Part shown: one piece after another, positions 44,583-55,737 of the stretch | How positions within the stretch are numbered: position 1 is the stretch's first letter | Layout of the letters: the number at the start of each line of letters is the position of its first letter | NCBI GenBank assembly: GCA_029747585.1 | Contig: JAPEVF010000279.1 | Span: forward strand, 1 to 56,085 | Length of the DNA stretch: 56,085 nt | Source: Pleurotus djamor | Taxonomy: Eukaryota > Basidiomycota > Agaricomycetes > Agaricales > Pleurotaceae | Direction: 5' to 3' | Position numbers and translations under genes: made by a program | Notes under the pieces: generated by a model | Databases searched by the model: none | Told to the model about the DNA's origin: nothing | What the model saw: only the letters and a program-made list of their open reading frames with translations

Positions 44583-47500
44583 TCAAGGGTCGATTGAGCG
44601 CATCATGGGAGGCGCAGGTGGAGGTGGAGCTGTTGCTGGAGGAGCCCAGCCAGTATTATCCGCCCAACCAGTATCATCTCCCCAACCAGTGCCACCTCCC
44701 CAACCAGTGCCATCACCCCAACCAGTATCATCATCCCAGCGCGGACCACCATCGGATTCCCAGTCCCAACCACGAGCATCAGATGAAGTTGGTGAAACAA
44801 GAACACCAGCTCCGTGACTACCGCGATTGGTTTGGGTTGCTACAGGCGGAGCTGCGAGCAACTCAGCCTGTCGCTCAATTCGCAACGAGTGGGACAAGAA
44901 GTCATCAACGGGCATTTGAGGGTCTAAACCCTCTGATAGAAGGTGGTCATCAACTGCTCGACCCTTTCCCTTATCTAGTCGAGGCCCTTTGGCTGGAGCT
45001 TCAAAGTCTATCTGATCAATTCCGTTTGGTTGGGGTGACTGGGGTTCATCTACGTCTGCGAACGGTCCAGTGTTAGGTATCGCTGGAAAGATGAAGGAGA
45101 TGCTGGGAGGAGGGAGACGAGTAAATGGGGTCCGTCTCTGGTCTTGATCGGACTTGTCGTCAGGATGAACAGATCGAATATTCATTTGTCCGTTCGTTGG
45201 TGGAAGCGGTGATTTCACATCGGCAGCGGGCGTGGCACTGAAACTATCGAGTGCTGAGTGGTAAGAACTTGTGGTCGAAGAGCGACGAGAAACTGAGGGT
45301 TCATCAAGCACCAGCATTGTATCAATTGGTTCGATGTTACCATGATCGTCTTTATCTTTATTCGTGAACAATGCTTCAGATTGTGGAACACTGAGGGACT
45401 TGGGTTGCTCATCGGGTAGGTTATTCGAGGGCAAAGCATGGGGTCTGGGAGGTGGGGGTATTGACAGGTGTGGATGTGATTTATGTCGAGGAAATTCCAC
45501 TTGTGGGAGTTTACGGGGTGGGGGATGATACGAATGCCGAGATGTGTGTTCGTGAGCTGGAATTTTCTCCGTCCGAGCGACTCGATCAGGAACATCGACG
45601 ACCTTCTTCTCGCCCTTGGAAAGCAAGCCCGAAAGATTGCCCACATCGACGTTCCATAGAAAAAGGCCACCTTCCCATCCTCCAGATACCAACCCCTTCC
45701 CGTCATGCGAGAAAGCAACAGAGACCACGAATTCATTGGTCTGCAAGTCCCATACGTTCTGCCAGGTTTTGCAGTTCCAGACGCGTATCCTTTCGTCATA
45801 GCTTCCCGTTGCTAGGGCCTGACCGTCGTGACGATATGCCAGGCAGCAGACAGGACTGTCGTGAGCTTTGAAGGTGTGAAGGATTTCTCCCCGGTTGGCG
45901 CTCCACACTCGGACAACTCCCCAAGCAACAGCAGCCGCAATTGAGTCGCTAGAGGGACTCCATGCGAGTGCGGTCGATCTCGTCGGACTTTCCAAGGCAA
46001 AAAGACCGTGGACACCGACTCTCTCGAGGTCAACAACAAGGACGCTCACAGGACCTGGTAGGCCTCTGATGAACGCTAACCTGGAGCTACTGGGGGAGAA
46101 GCTAAGATGGCAGATTCGGTCGTTGTTGACCTTATGCCTTCGCAAGAACTCCCAGCGAGTCCCTACCATCTTCCAGAAATTAAGGTAACCATCCTCATGC
46201 CCTGAAACGAGGAACCGATGATCATGTGTAAAACACAAAGAAAGGATGGTGTGGTCCTCGGGATGGATCGTTTGATGGACACCAGGCTTGTCATTGGTAC
46301 AGAGGATATTTACGTTGCTTTTATGAGCGACGGCAACGTGCACTCCATCGGGAGATATAGCGGAAATTTCACCGGGAAGTGCTGTTAAACGTTTGGGAGT
46401 TTGATGGGGACCATCCCAGACCCCGATATGGGCGGCTGAGTTATGCTGTCCGATCATGAAAATTTGATCTGCAACCTTGATAGAAAATGCAAGAGACTGG
46501 ATGTAGCGACGGAAAGATTGAGCACCAATTTGCGCTTGAAATGGCATTATGAATCTGTCAACAACGGATGCTCTACGGGCCAAAAATGTGGACGTACCAT
46601 ACTTGCGCACAACTTCTCTGCCATCCGCCACGTCGGAAATAACCTTTACCATGTCGAGGATGGGGAATTTAGGGTCCGTCACGAATACATCTCTGAAGCG
46701 GGAGAGACATTGGAGCAATGTCGCTAGCAATGGTTGGGAGCCTGATGGCTCCAGCGTCGCCGGTTCCTGTAGGCGTAGCTGTCGTTCCACCCGACAGGCA
46801 CGCAAAATGATTTCACCCGCGTTTGGAACTTGCTCAATGAGATCTCCTCCTAGTAGAAGGTCATCGTTATATCAAATACACGTACGGAATGGTAAGATGC
46901 TACTCACCATCCTCCACTTCTAAATAAGAGCGTAGGGTAATTATACTTTGCATAAATGTAAGATACTGCATCGAGGTTGAGCCGTAGAGGGTGCGGGTAC
47001 TGGATGGGAACTGCATGGCGCGAGAGGCATCTTGGATTGACCAGAATATTTGCTTGAGGTCCTCGAAAACGTCCGTGACAATCCTGTCACTCTTCTCGAA
47101 GTCGGCGCCAAAGATGTCGGCCCATTTCGCACTGAGGTCTTTGGGAGGAGAAGCGATAGGTACATACGGAGCTTCAGGCGGGGCGTTCTTGAAACGCTTC
47201 AGGACCGAATGGTGGATCAATTGACCAGGTTGAACCTTCCGGCCCGCTCCAAGGTGAGGTCTGCACATGATTTACATGAGATGCTCGCTAATGAGACGAC
47301 TGATAACTGAGCGGCTTACTTCCAGGTGATGCTATCTTTGCCTTTATATGAGAGCGACTTAAAAGGCAGAACCTCGAGCGCTTTCCATATCCCTTTCAAG
47401 GACGGGGTGAGATCCAACGGAGCCCAGTGAGTGATCGCGGGTTTCATGCGCAGGCCGCAATTGAAGGCTTCATGATACATCCACCGTAACGCGGGCCCAA

Positions 47501-49084
47501 AGTTAGTCAGATTTTGGTTGAGAGTGCTCCCTCCTCCACTATCACCAATTTGACACCGGAGGCAAGCCCTCACCTCATATGAAAGTATGTGAGTTGAACT
47601 CACATCCCACCGCCCTTCCTCCTCGTTCCTTTGTTGTTCCTTTGTCTAGCTTTGTCCTTTCGCTGTAAATTACGTAAGCATGGACAATGCAAGGATACCC
47701 GTCAGAGGTTGGTCAAAGGACCCACGGATAAGGGAATTTCATGTGAGTTCAACTCATATTCAGCATGGTGAGGTGGGCTTTTGCCTCCGGTGTGAGCCAA
47801 CGCGTGAGCAACAGAGTGTGAGAGAACTCACATGTCGGAATGCGTGCCTGCAAACCACACTTCCTTGACATCGCCCTTATCCCCGGGCTGTGGACCGAGA
47901 CCGCCGTTGACATATTCCGGTTGGAACTTAACACGACGCTCGTCCAAAGCCAGCGCATGGCGAAAGGAACAAACATGTCCCATCCCTGACACCGTCTCAG
48001 GTAACGTCTTTCCTCGGAAAACTCCAACTGATGAGACTGTATCCCTGTGCACCACCTTCATTAGGATTTATAGTAGCGGACGCTGAGAACAAGAGGACTT
48101 ACCACGCGCCGACAAAATGAACTTTAACATTCTCATGGCAGAGGGTCCTCTTGAATTGCTGGCAGAGGATTTCTTCGTCATCCGGGGTACGCGACTTCTT
48201 AGCTCCACGCGAGCTGCTTGGGCCTGAGGGTTTCGGAGGATCTCGTTTTGCTTGCGAGGTCATTGAGGAATATAGCTCGTAAGCACTATTCAATGGTCAG
48301 GTCAATCAAGGGACTAGGAGGGAGCCCATACAAAGCGACTTGGTTTTTGCTACTCTTGTGCACAAGTCCGACCTGGCCAAAATAACAGATTGAGCGTCAG
48401 ACCGGCGAAGTCAGCCGCACAACAGACCTTCTCAATCATGCCTGCAATGACACGGGCTTGGTACGCGCCTCTGGAGAAACCTGGGCCGGCCGTTAACACT
48501 TGTTGCGGCGATGAATAGATGAGGCACACCGAATAGAAAGATACGATCGCCAGGGATGTAGTTTTCTGACAGCCACTCGTATGCTGCGTGAACGATAGAC
48601 TCGAAGTTCCTGAGGAGCATTTGAGGCCGATGTAGGCGGCGTCATGAGCATGGACGTACCACGCAACTGCCATATCGATGGTGTGATCGGCGACTTGCTT
48701 CACATAGCTCCACGAACGGAACGAGGGCTTCGCGTAGGTCCCGATACCGCTGTTGTAAAAGACGAGCTGTTGTTCATCTCTGATGAGGCGACTGTAGATC
48801 TCAACGACATAGCTACTCTGAGGGAATATGATCAGTTCTACGAGGATTTGTGGTAGTAAAGTGGATCAACATACCTTCGCACTGAACTGATTCGCAGTTC
48901 CATCGATACATACGACCAAATTCCGCCCAGGTCCCGTATGAACACAGCGCACGACATGGATGCCTTCGTGAGGTCTGCCGGTGCTACGAAGGACAATCTG
49001 AAACGCCTGTCCGTGAATCGAGCTGGGAGAGGACAGTACGCTTGCCGAATCTGGGACAGCGATTGGAGGCGTCGCGGTGGACAT
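44583..49084 (-). CDS. DUF2235 (Tle1-like) hydrolase fused to WD40 repeats (1,258 aa, 10 exons)
   Basis: Exons (minus): 49084-48875, 48817-48660, 48609-48530, 48480-48428, 48372-48332, 48285-48103, 48044-47832, 47538-47320, 47260-46908, 46849-44583 (3,777 nt). The N-terminal half is an alpha/beta hydrolase of the DUF2235 type: RNLVVCIDGTANQF (54-67), nucleophile motif GFSRGA (Ser about 152), Asp in AWDTVSSVG (about 243) and His in AGTHSDIGGG (about 310). Bacterial relatives (Tle1) are phospholipases; the fungal substrate is unknown. After a helical middle, WD40 repeats start near residue 630 (HIGVWDG, LVSGHEDGYLNFWK, RVWSANRGEILHTFKAHDS, ALATGSYDERIRVWNCKTW, LVSGGWEGGLFLWNVD). A long disordered tail then ends in GW-rich repeats (about 1208-1238). 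No start or stop separates the two halves. The intron 47831-47539 carries a MITE-like element. Confidence 0.82.
44648..44737. repeat. Coding minisatellite, five 18-bp units
   Basis: Five consecutive 18-nt units of the form AACCAGTATCATCTCCCC. Read on the minus strand they encode the hexapeptide repeat GDDTGW/GGGTGW near the C-terminus of the DUF2235-WD40 protein. Confidence 0.85.
47541..47806. mobile_element. MITE-like inverted-repeat element inside an intron
   Basis: The left arm (about 47541-47605) and right arm (about 47741-47806) are imperfect inverted repeats of about 65 nt, sharing CACCGGAGGCAA, CCCACCTCA/CCCTCACCTCA and AGTTGAACTCACAT. About 135 nt separates them. The inner arm ends are themselves palindromic (ATGTGAGTTGAACTCACAT at 47587-47605). 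There is no coding capacity. It fills most of the 293-nt intron of the DUF2235-WD40 gene. Target-site duplications were not resolved. Confidence 0.6.
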
Positions 49085-49702
49085 CACCGACCCACAAAGA
49101 CTTGTAGATGGGGAAGCGTAGAGGGTGGCAGACTTGGGCGTCTCTCAAGTGATGTAATATACCCTTGATCGTCGCAGAACACGCTAGAAGCAATTTTCTG
49201 CGCTTTTGTGGCTGGATTACGAGAATTCCGGCAAAACGGGGTCATCTTGACAGGGAAAACGTTGCAATCAAGGCCCATCCTATGGGAATAAAGACAAAGC
49301 CAATGAGAACACTTGGATCACGATGAGTCGGGAAAGATTTACCGCTGTGAGTTCCACGCGACAAATTGCCCCGTTTTAGCTTATGGGTGAGTCTCTCCCN
49401 AATTGGCGAACGAAAAAATTATTCGTGAATTATATCCAGGGTTCGTTGCAAATGGAGATGCGCGCGCCAGGTTTTCAGCAAGTGTCCAAGTTAACCTAAA
49501 GCTGAGGTTTCGGTTCAGTTTTGTAGGTCCATGGGGGCGCGTCTCACGGTCCGGAGCATCCACGTGAATAGGAGATACAGGAGCCTCCTCACTAGATCTG
49601 CACTCGCCGCTCAGCATTGGAGCCCGCCTTGTAAGAGACTGCTCATTATTCTGTACGAAATATATTCTTTAAGGGTGGACTTTATCCAGACATTGAAGTT
49701 AT
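49085..49702. other. Intergenic, promoter of DUF2235-WD40 gene
   Basis: No gene recognised; one N at 49400. Confidence 0.45.
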
Positions 49703-50260
49703 CTACCGGCTTCTGCGGCCATGCGACCGCGCTCGCTTGCTTTCCAGATCCAACCTCCGCATCGACTTCTTCATCCTTTCCTGTATCTTCTCTTTCGACT
49801 CAGACCTTCCAGATACATCCCTGTACGACGAGCTACTAGGAGTATCTTCATCGGCATCTTTTGTAACCCGTTTTCTCGGTTTGAGCACGATTTTAGTCGT
49901 CACTCGAAGTCTTGGGGTTATCGTAGTGGTCGAAGTGGATGCCACTTGGTTAGAGCTTGATGCGAGTGAAGGTGTCTCTGACAATGGTAGGAATTTGACG
50001 CGAGACTCTTTGAATGTCGAAGTACGACGTCGTCTTTCGTCTCCTTGGGGAGATGTGGAGGAAGGTGAAGAGACCGCGGAGGAGGTTCGACTGGAGGTAG
50101 GGCTGGGATGTCGCGCATAAGGACTGGCCTGAGGTTTTCTCTCGTGCTTCGTGCGAGAAGGAAGACTGGATTTCGTAGGCGATGATACGTCTTGGGCTTT
50201 GAGCCGATGATGTTGAGAAGAGGGCGTAAAAGGGGTGTCGTTTACTTTCATAGAGTTCAT
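49703..50260 (-). CDS. Disordered basic protein with related SxPY motif (185 aa)
   Basis: Single exon from the ATG at 50260 (a second ATG three codons on). SRTKHERKPQASPYARHPSP matches the motif of 39071 and 43577 (ER-x-x-x-x-S/A-P-Y). It is Ser/Thr-rich, with a more ordered central stretch (KESRVKFLPLSETP; TPRLRVTTKIVLKPRKRV) and a highly charged helical C-terminus (KEKIQERMKKSMRRLDLESK) ending in RARSHGRRSR. No known domain. It is probably nuclear by charge; function unknown. Confidence 0.55.
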   Translation of the reverse strand: MNSMKVNDTPFTPSSQHHRLKAQDVSSPTKSSLPSRTKHERKPQASPYARHPSPTSSRTSSAVSSPSSTSPQGDERRRRTSTFKESRVKFLPLSETPSLASSSNQVASTSTTTITPRLRVTTKIVLKPRKRVTKDADEDTPSSSSYRDVSGRSESKEKIQERMKKSMRRLDLESKRARSHGRRSR

Positions 50261-50650
50261 TGAAAAAAGGATGAGATCGACAGAAAATAACTGAGAGATG
50301 TAGATGGGGCTAGGGTGGTGGTACGAGTAGATAAGAAGAATTTTAGTTCGTCGAAAGGTTTAAATAGAGAGTGAGCCACTGAGAGGACGCGCTTTGTGCT
50401 TTCATGTCGAAGAACGTGATTTCACGCTCAAAATGGTCGTCGTTGTGCCACTGTGATACGAGAGGGGGAAGTTCATGAAAGGATGTCGGAAAAGCAAGAT
50501 GACTCGACTAAGGAAGCTGTTGGGTGGCAACGATGATTTTAGAACAGATTCGAGGTGGATGAGAGCAAGATGAGAGCAGTCCCATGTGTGGGGGCCGTCA
50601 GCGTATGAACGACGTCGTCGATATTGTACGGAGTTCTTTCTGAGGACATC
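50261..50650. other. Intergenic
   Basis: Contains a TATA-like CTATTTAAA on the minus strand near 50360-50369, about 100 nt before the gene at 50260. Confidence 0.4.
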
Positions 50651-51685
50651 TTACGTGTCAAGACGAGTTTCAACGGGTCGTTCGTCTTTGACCAGCTTGC
50701 TACCCCTGGGGATTGCGTTGCTGGAATGGGTCACAGGGAAGATCGCCATCTTAACTTCGTAATTAGCGGTGAAAGCGATGGCGGGTTTCTTAATTTCTTT
50801 CTTCTGTGTCGCTGGAGGCTGTTGCTGCAATTGTTGAGTTTCGTCCTGTATGGTCGAGGAAGAGGCTGTGCTTATACTTGAACTTGAAGTCCCCTGCTCG
50901 TTAATAGCAGCTTCCTTAACCGCTGCGAACGCGATTTCAGGCATCTTGATGGTATTCTTGCTCCTCTTACTTTCGGGCTTCCTCTCCGTTGCCGATCGTT
51001 TTGCTATGCCAGGTGATGTGGTATCATATGAGGATTCGTCTGAAGACTCCCGAGTTCGCTTCTTGGAAGCGGCTGCAACGAAAGCAATATCTGGTTTCTT
51101 TGTCGTCTTCCGTGGCGTTGGAGCGTGTTCAGCCTTAGCAGGAGTTTGAAAACCATATCGGATTAGTCTCTTGAGGGGACGAAGAGGACTACTAACATCG
51201 TTAAAGATATTTGAAGACGATGCCACGGGTGAAGCTTGTACCGTGCTTGATTGGGGCCGTTGCGAATTTCTTTCGCGTCGAGACCGATACGCAGTGCGCA
51301 CAAGGTCCCTTGCTTTGATAAACCGACGAGAAACGGGCATCTTTGATTCCGAAAGAGCACCAATCCATACGTCATCAAAACTATTAGGGTCGTATTCGGA
51401 TGGTAAAAGGCGAGCGTGAGAGGCAGGTTCAGAGATACTTCTGCCACTGGGAGTGGCGTTGGTGGCGTGACGGTGGCTCGAAGAGAAACAGCGATCTGGG
51501 GATGCTTCCCCATCCTGTGAAATACTTCTGGGGGCCATTTCCAGTTGGGAGAGAAGCTCGCGTTGTTTAGGAGCTTTGGAACGTCGCCAACCTCTTTGTT
51601 CTTCAGTGGCACATTTCTGTTTTCTTGAAGACGCCGAGTAGATATGGTCGAAATGGCGAGGATGGAAGTAGAAATGAAATCCCAT
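50651..51685 (-). CDS. Disordered protein with three K-x-P-x-IAF repeats (344 aa)
   Basis: Single frame from the ATG at 51685; a second plausible start is the ATG at 51538 (MAPRSISQDGEASPDRC). The central segment YDPNSFDDVWIGALSESKMP with RFIKARDLVRTAYRSRRERN looks conserved and helical. The C-terminal half has three copies of a short motif about 60 residues apart: TKKPDIAFVAAASKK, IKMPEIAFAAVKEAA and IKKPAIAFTANYEVK, separated by charged Ser-rich linkers. RSRRERNSQRPQSS also resembles the SxPY motif of neighbouring genes. The repeats look like short linear docking motifs; the partner is unknown. Confidence 0.55.
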   Translation of the reverse strand: MGFHFYFHPRHFDHIYSASSRKQKCATEEQRGWRRSKAPKQRELLSQLEMAPRSISQDGEASPDRCFSSSHRHATNATPSGRSISEPASHARLLPSEYDPNSFDDVWIGALSESKMPVSRRFIKARDLVRTAYRSRRERNSQRPQSSTVQASPVASSSNIFNDVSSPLRPLKRLIRYGFQTPAKAEHAPTPRKTTKKPDIAFVAAASKKRTRESSDESSYDTTSPGIAKRSATERKPESKRSKNTIKMPEIAFAAVKEAAINEQGTSSSSISTASSSTIQDETQQLQQQPPATQKKEIKKPAIAFTANYEVKMAIFPVTHSSNAIPRGSKLVKDERPVETRLDT

Positions 51686-52717
51686 ATGGCCACCGAGAAA
51701 GCGTTCGAACTACGTCGCAAGCGGTCTAAGCACGCCCGTCACAAGAATCAGTCAGGGGCTAACAGGAGCTGTCTTAACTTGTGAGTTTCGAGCGCGTGGC
51801 ACTAGCGAAGTGAACAGGCTGCGAGAGGAGCGTCCCGTTTCTCAGAGGGTAAGTACAGTGTGGGTCAAGTGAAGCTGAAGCTATCCGAAATACGGAAGGG
51901 CTTTTGACGCGTATGATCGATGACGTCAACGAATAGACTTGCCTCCAGGGGTTGGGTCATCCACTCTGCAAAACTTGCTGTCGTGGTCGACAACCAGCAC
52001 CACCTAAAGAACCAGCTCACTGATCATTTTACATTGCTCAAACATTGCTCCCGTTCAGACGGACTCTACAACTCCTCTTCCCNTTTTCGTCCGTCTCCGT
52101 TTTTCAGGTCGACAAACTAGCGAACGCGACCTTCGGTGAGTGTGCTGTAGAGTATCTGAAATCAACAATTACTCACCTTCCATTTTGGCCCGTAGGTTCA
52201 TAGACGTCGTGGCAGAGATAGTTGACTCCGACGTACGTTCTTTCCTTCTAAACGTGGATCGTCGTAATTCATATTTGTCTTCCAGCGCGTGGTGGTTACA
52301 GAAAGCGAAAGCATCACAGTTAATTGTGACTTTTCTGATTAGAGAGTGACGACGACCGTCAAATTTCGAGCTTCTGCACATGGAGTTGAAAGGCAAGGAT
52401 TGTGTGAATAAGAAGAAATCAATGAATGTGGAGTATATGACCGTATAAATAGCAGAGTGCAAAGGAGAGTGGTAGTCATGGTGTGATTGTAAATGGAGAT
52501 AAAATGGAATGGTTAAGGAGCGTGGTCGCCGCATGCTGTCAAAGCATGCTAGTACGAGGAGGTATAGAAGATTGATGACGACGATGATGACAGTGTAACG
52601 GACAAAAAGGGGGAAGAAACGCAGAAACCCAAGATACCACAGAAATACTTACCAAGTCAATATAACGGTCGATGCACGTACCCCCGACATTTGATGCGAC
52701 GGTGAAGCGTGCTTAAT
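51686..52717. other. Intergenic with a weak minus-strand ORF
   Basis: A minus frame (52534-52169; possible start MCRSSKFDGRRHS) is the longest ORF but matches nothing I recognise. One N at 52083. Confidence 0.4.
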
Positions 52718-53347
52718 TCAGTTCTTTCGGCTCCTCGATCTCCGAGCCCTTTCAGAGTCTCGCCTCATCCTCTCTGCATCGACGAATCCCATGGGGACGA
52801 CCTTTTTGCGAATATCCGGGTTGAGAGTACGCGTCAGAGTCCGCTTGGTAGCAGGAGAGGTGATATCAGCCAGGTCATAGTCCGAGAGACGACGGAGAGG
52901 CTGCTGGTTAGACGGTCCCGGGGATGGAGCGCGAGACGAAGACGAGGACGAAGAGGACGGCGCAGCGGGATAATCAGCCAAGTCTGGAATGTACCATCGG
53001 TAGGCACAGTTGGAGTTGGCGTATTTAGCGTGCTTTTGGGGGCTGTGAAATCGTCGGACGGACTTCGCTTCGTTGAGGGGACGAGGAGTGGGAGGAGGTT
53101 CGTGCGATGAAGGAAGACGAGTTCGGCTTCGAGGAAAGGCGGGGCCGCGAGGGTTCTCCATGGTGGTCTGTGTATGGTTTTCCCTCAGCCTTTCGGTAGT
53201 TCTATCGGCGGCGCGAGTAGACGGATTATAAGGCCTTGAAGAGACTCTTTCTTCACGAGCCGAGCGAGATGCTGGTGGAGCTCGTAGGGAAGATGTGCTA
53301 GACGTCTTGGGAGCAGCGCTGGGGTTCGAGTTCGAGGAGGTGACCAT
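52718..53347 (-). CDS. Disordered basic protein with SxRPY motif (209 aa)
   Basis: The frame opens further upstream (53572), but a TATA box (minus TATAAA, 53486-53481) lies inside that extension, so the ATG at 53347 (MVTSSNSNPSAAP) is chosen. SRSAREERVSSRPYNPSTR is at about residues 27-45, the same motif type as in 39071, 43577 and 50260. The middle has an aromatic patch (NSNCAYRWYIPDLADYP), then a poly-Ser run. The C-terminus is basic (RKKVVPMGFVDAERMRRD ... RARRSRSRKN). No domain recognised; nuclear localisation is likely from charge. Confidence 0.58.
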   Translation of the reverse strand: MVTSSNSNPSAAPKTSSTSSLRAPPASRSAREERVSSRPYNPSTRAADRTTERLRENHTQTTMENPRGPAFPRSRTRLPSSHEPPPTPRPLNEAKSVRRFHSPQKHAKYANSNCAYRWYIPDLADYPAAPSSSSSSSSRAPSPGPSNQQPLRRLSDYDLADITSPATKRTLTRTLNPDIRKKVVPMGFVDAERMRRDSERARRSRSRKN

Positions 53348-53480
53348 TATGAGCGGAAGTAATGTCGAGATGTACAAGGAGGAGCTGAGAGGCGATGGGA
53401 AGTGTTGAGAAGTGCTGGAAGACCGTATGCTTTGAGATGTGAGTGATTTGATGGTCTGAAGAGCGATGAGGATGGCCGAC

Positions 53481-53486
53481 TTTATA
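53481..53486 (-). promoter_or_regulatory. TATA box for 53347 gene
   Basis: AGTATAAAG on the minus strand, 134 nt upstream of the ATG at 53347; it decides the start. Confidence 0.45.
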
Positions 53487-53572
53487 CTCTGGATGACCCA
53501 TTGCTGCGCAGGTGGGTGGGTGAGAGAGGTGTAGCTGTGGCCGAGTGTAGGATGGACAATGATATCGGCCAA

Positions 53573-55737
53573 AGAGGTTAGCCCACCAGTGGCAAAGCGT
53601 CAACCACAATGTCAAAGAGTCGAAAATGACATCATTGAAGCCTTGGCCGAGACACCGCCACTGATCAATGATCGATCGACGGAGTTAACGGGTTTGACGA
53701 CAAGGCAAGGCCGGACCGGTTACCCCCTTGAGCTGTGAGACAGCTGAGACTTGGACGGCCTGAGGTTCAGTCCATTGTTGAGGGGAGCGCAAGGGATATA
53801 TTCTATGCTCTTCGGCTTTCTGACGGCGAGAGCTGAAGTGTCGCAATAAGGTGGCGCGAAGGCTGGAGCAACCAGGCGAGCTGCAAGTGCGGTATACGAT
53901 GAGAGTTAGGTCAAGCCAGTAAGATGCGGAAATATGGGACCTAATTGGCATATAATCTCCCACGAAGAGTGTTGAGCACGAGACACTTGGTTTCGACGAA
54001 GGAGTAATACGCGGTAACAGGATGCTTCGCGGACGGGAGCCCCTCCGAATACCGAATACTCTATCAACGATTCAATCAGCGGTGACGCTGTATACAGGTC
54101 AAATCGATATCTGCCCATTTCTCTGACATAAGGGCACGTACCTGCTAGCCATATGGGTGCATGAGTGAGGAGGAATGACTGATCGCAAGTATTCAACGCC
54201 AACGTTCAACCACACAGAATGGTTATCAGTCGATCCAGCTCACGTAGTAGCGAAAGAAGCATGTGAGCCAGCCAGAGACGACCGGGAAGTGGGAAGAAAA
54301 TCGGCCGAGTGATACTAAGCGACGTCGTGTACATGCATACAGGGCGTATCAGCTTCGAAGAGCCAATGAAATCGATATTACGGGTCAAGATTCAAGAAGT
54401 CTTGACGGGACTCGGAGAGCCACGGTTCCTCGAGATCTATATGAGACACGTTGGTTGGCAGGAGCGTGTCCAGTAGCATTTAGGGCCACAGTGACCCAGC
54501 TATACATCTTGTAAGGTCGTAACAAAGTCGTCGCTTTCAAGAGAAGATGGTTCAATCAGACAGTCCGAGCGCTTGTCATGAACATGACACCATTCCACAT
54601 TTAGCGCCCAAGCAATTTCTCTCTTCGCGACCACCACTCCTTCCTCCAGACCGTCCTCCATTTTGCTTGATATGTTCATACCGAGGCCCTGTGACTGCTC
54701 CGTTCTGGGGGCTACTTTACGCCAGTGCGTGAGCAATATTCCGCATGACGATCGCGCTAGAGCTGAGAGGGTACCCAAGCGACTGGAGTGAAGACAACGC
54801 ATCAAACGATGTTCTCTGTCTATCAGGAACTCTTATGCCCGACTCCTCTACTGCTGGGACGAGTGTACTACTAGAATAACAGCGACATCGAAAGGTGATA
54901 CACAGATTAAGTGCGTGGACTTTTTTTTTCGCTGATTTTGTTTTCCTCTGGGCTCACTTCGAATTCCCCTTCACTTTCCTAGAGGAGATTCGGCCTTAAT
55001 CTGCAGGAAGAACGCTCCCTCGGCGACATCTGGTCAATCCTGTGGTTCTGGCTGACCTCGCGGCTGAGGTGCGTGTTTGAGATCCCTTTTTTGCTATACG
55101 ATGTTTAAATGGTCATACCTGCGATGTCTAGGTCTCCAAACGGTCTTCTATCTNGTCATTGGGGGGGACTTTCTGTGCGCTCCGACTGAGTCGATGGATA
55201 GGGCTTCAAGCTTCAAGCTTCAAAGCTTCACTAGTCATTAGTCACTACCTGGATCCCAACGCGGCGAATGGACATTCAGCCACGCCCAACTAGTCAGCAC
55301 TCGCACTCATCGATAATCAACACCAACTTGAACGATCCTCTTTGCTCCTGTTGCACGCGGAAGCAAACGTCCGTCATGCACATCGTCCTGTGTTACTGTG
55401 GTTCTTTCTCGTATCGAGGTACACGTTCTCCCCCCTGCGCATATTTTCTATTCACTCATGGCTTACATAGTGCTTTTCATGGTACTTAGGCCGTGTGGTT
55501 TTCGACTCCCAGATACTACAAGATCTTGTTCCTGTAGTCGACAAGTGATTCGGCGAAGGACGCAAGCTTCGAAGACGATGCTGAAACAAGATGGCGTGGA
55601 ACCCTCTCCCAGAACGACTCCCTGGTAGCTGCCACCCGCGTTTCTCGTTATCCCCTTGAAGTGGAACGACCGGAGGCGGGATGAGGTGGGGTGGAATCAA
55701 GCCATGACGAAGAACATGAACTCTCAGATCGAGCTGC
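53573..55737. other. Long intergenic stretch, nothing confident
   Basis: Only small ORFs without family resemblance. A CTTCAAG-type repeat at about 55203-55229 resembles the one at 8506-8531. One N at 55154. Confidence 0.45.

Noticed and set aside
52709..53110. Arg/Gly-rich plus ORF of 133 codons
   Set aside because: Antisense of the Ser-rich gene at 52718-53347.
53906..54202. 98-codon minus ORF
   Set aside because: No family resemblance, no promoter, and candidate splice sites lead to early stops.
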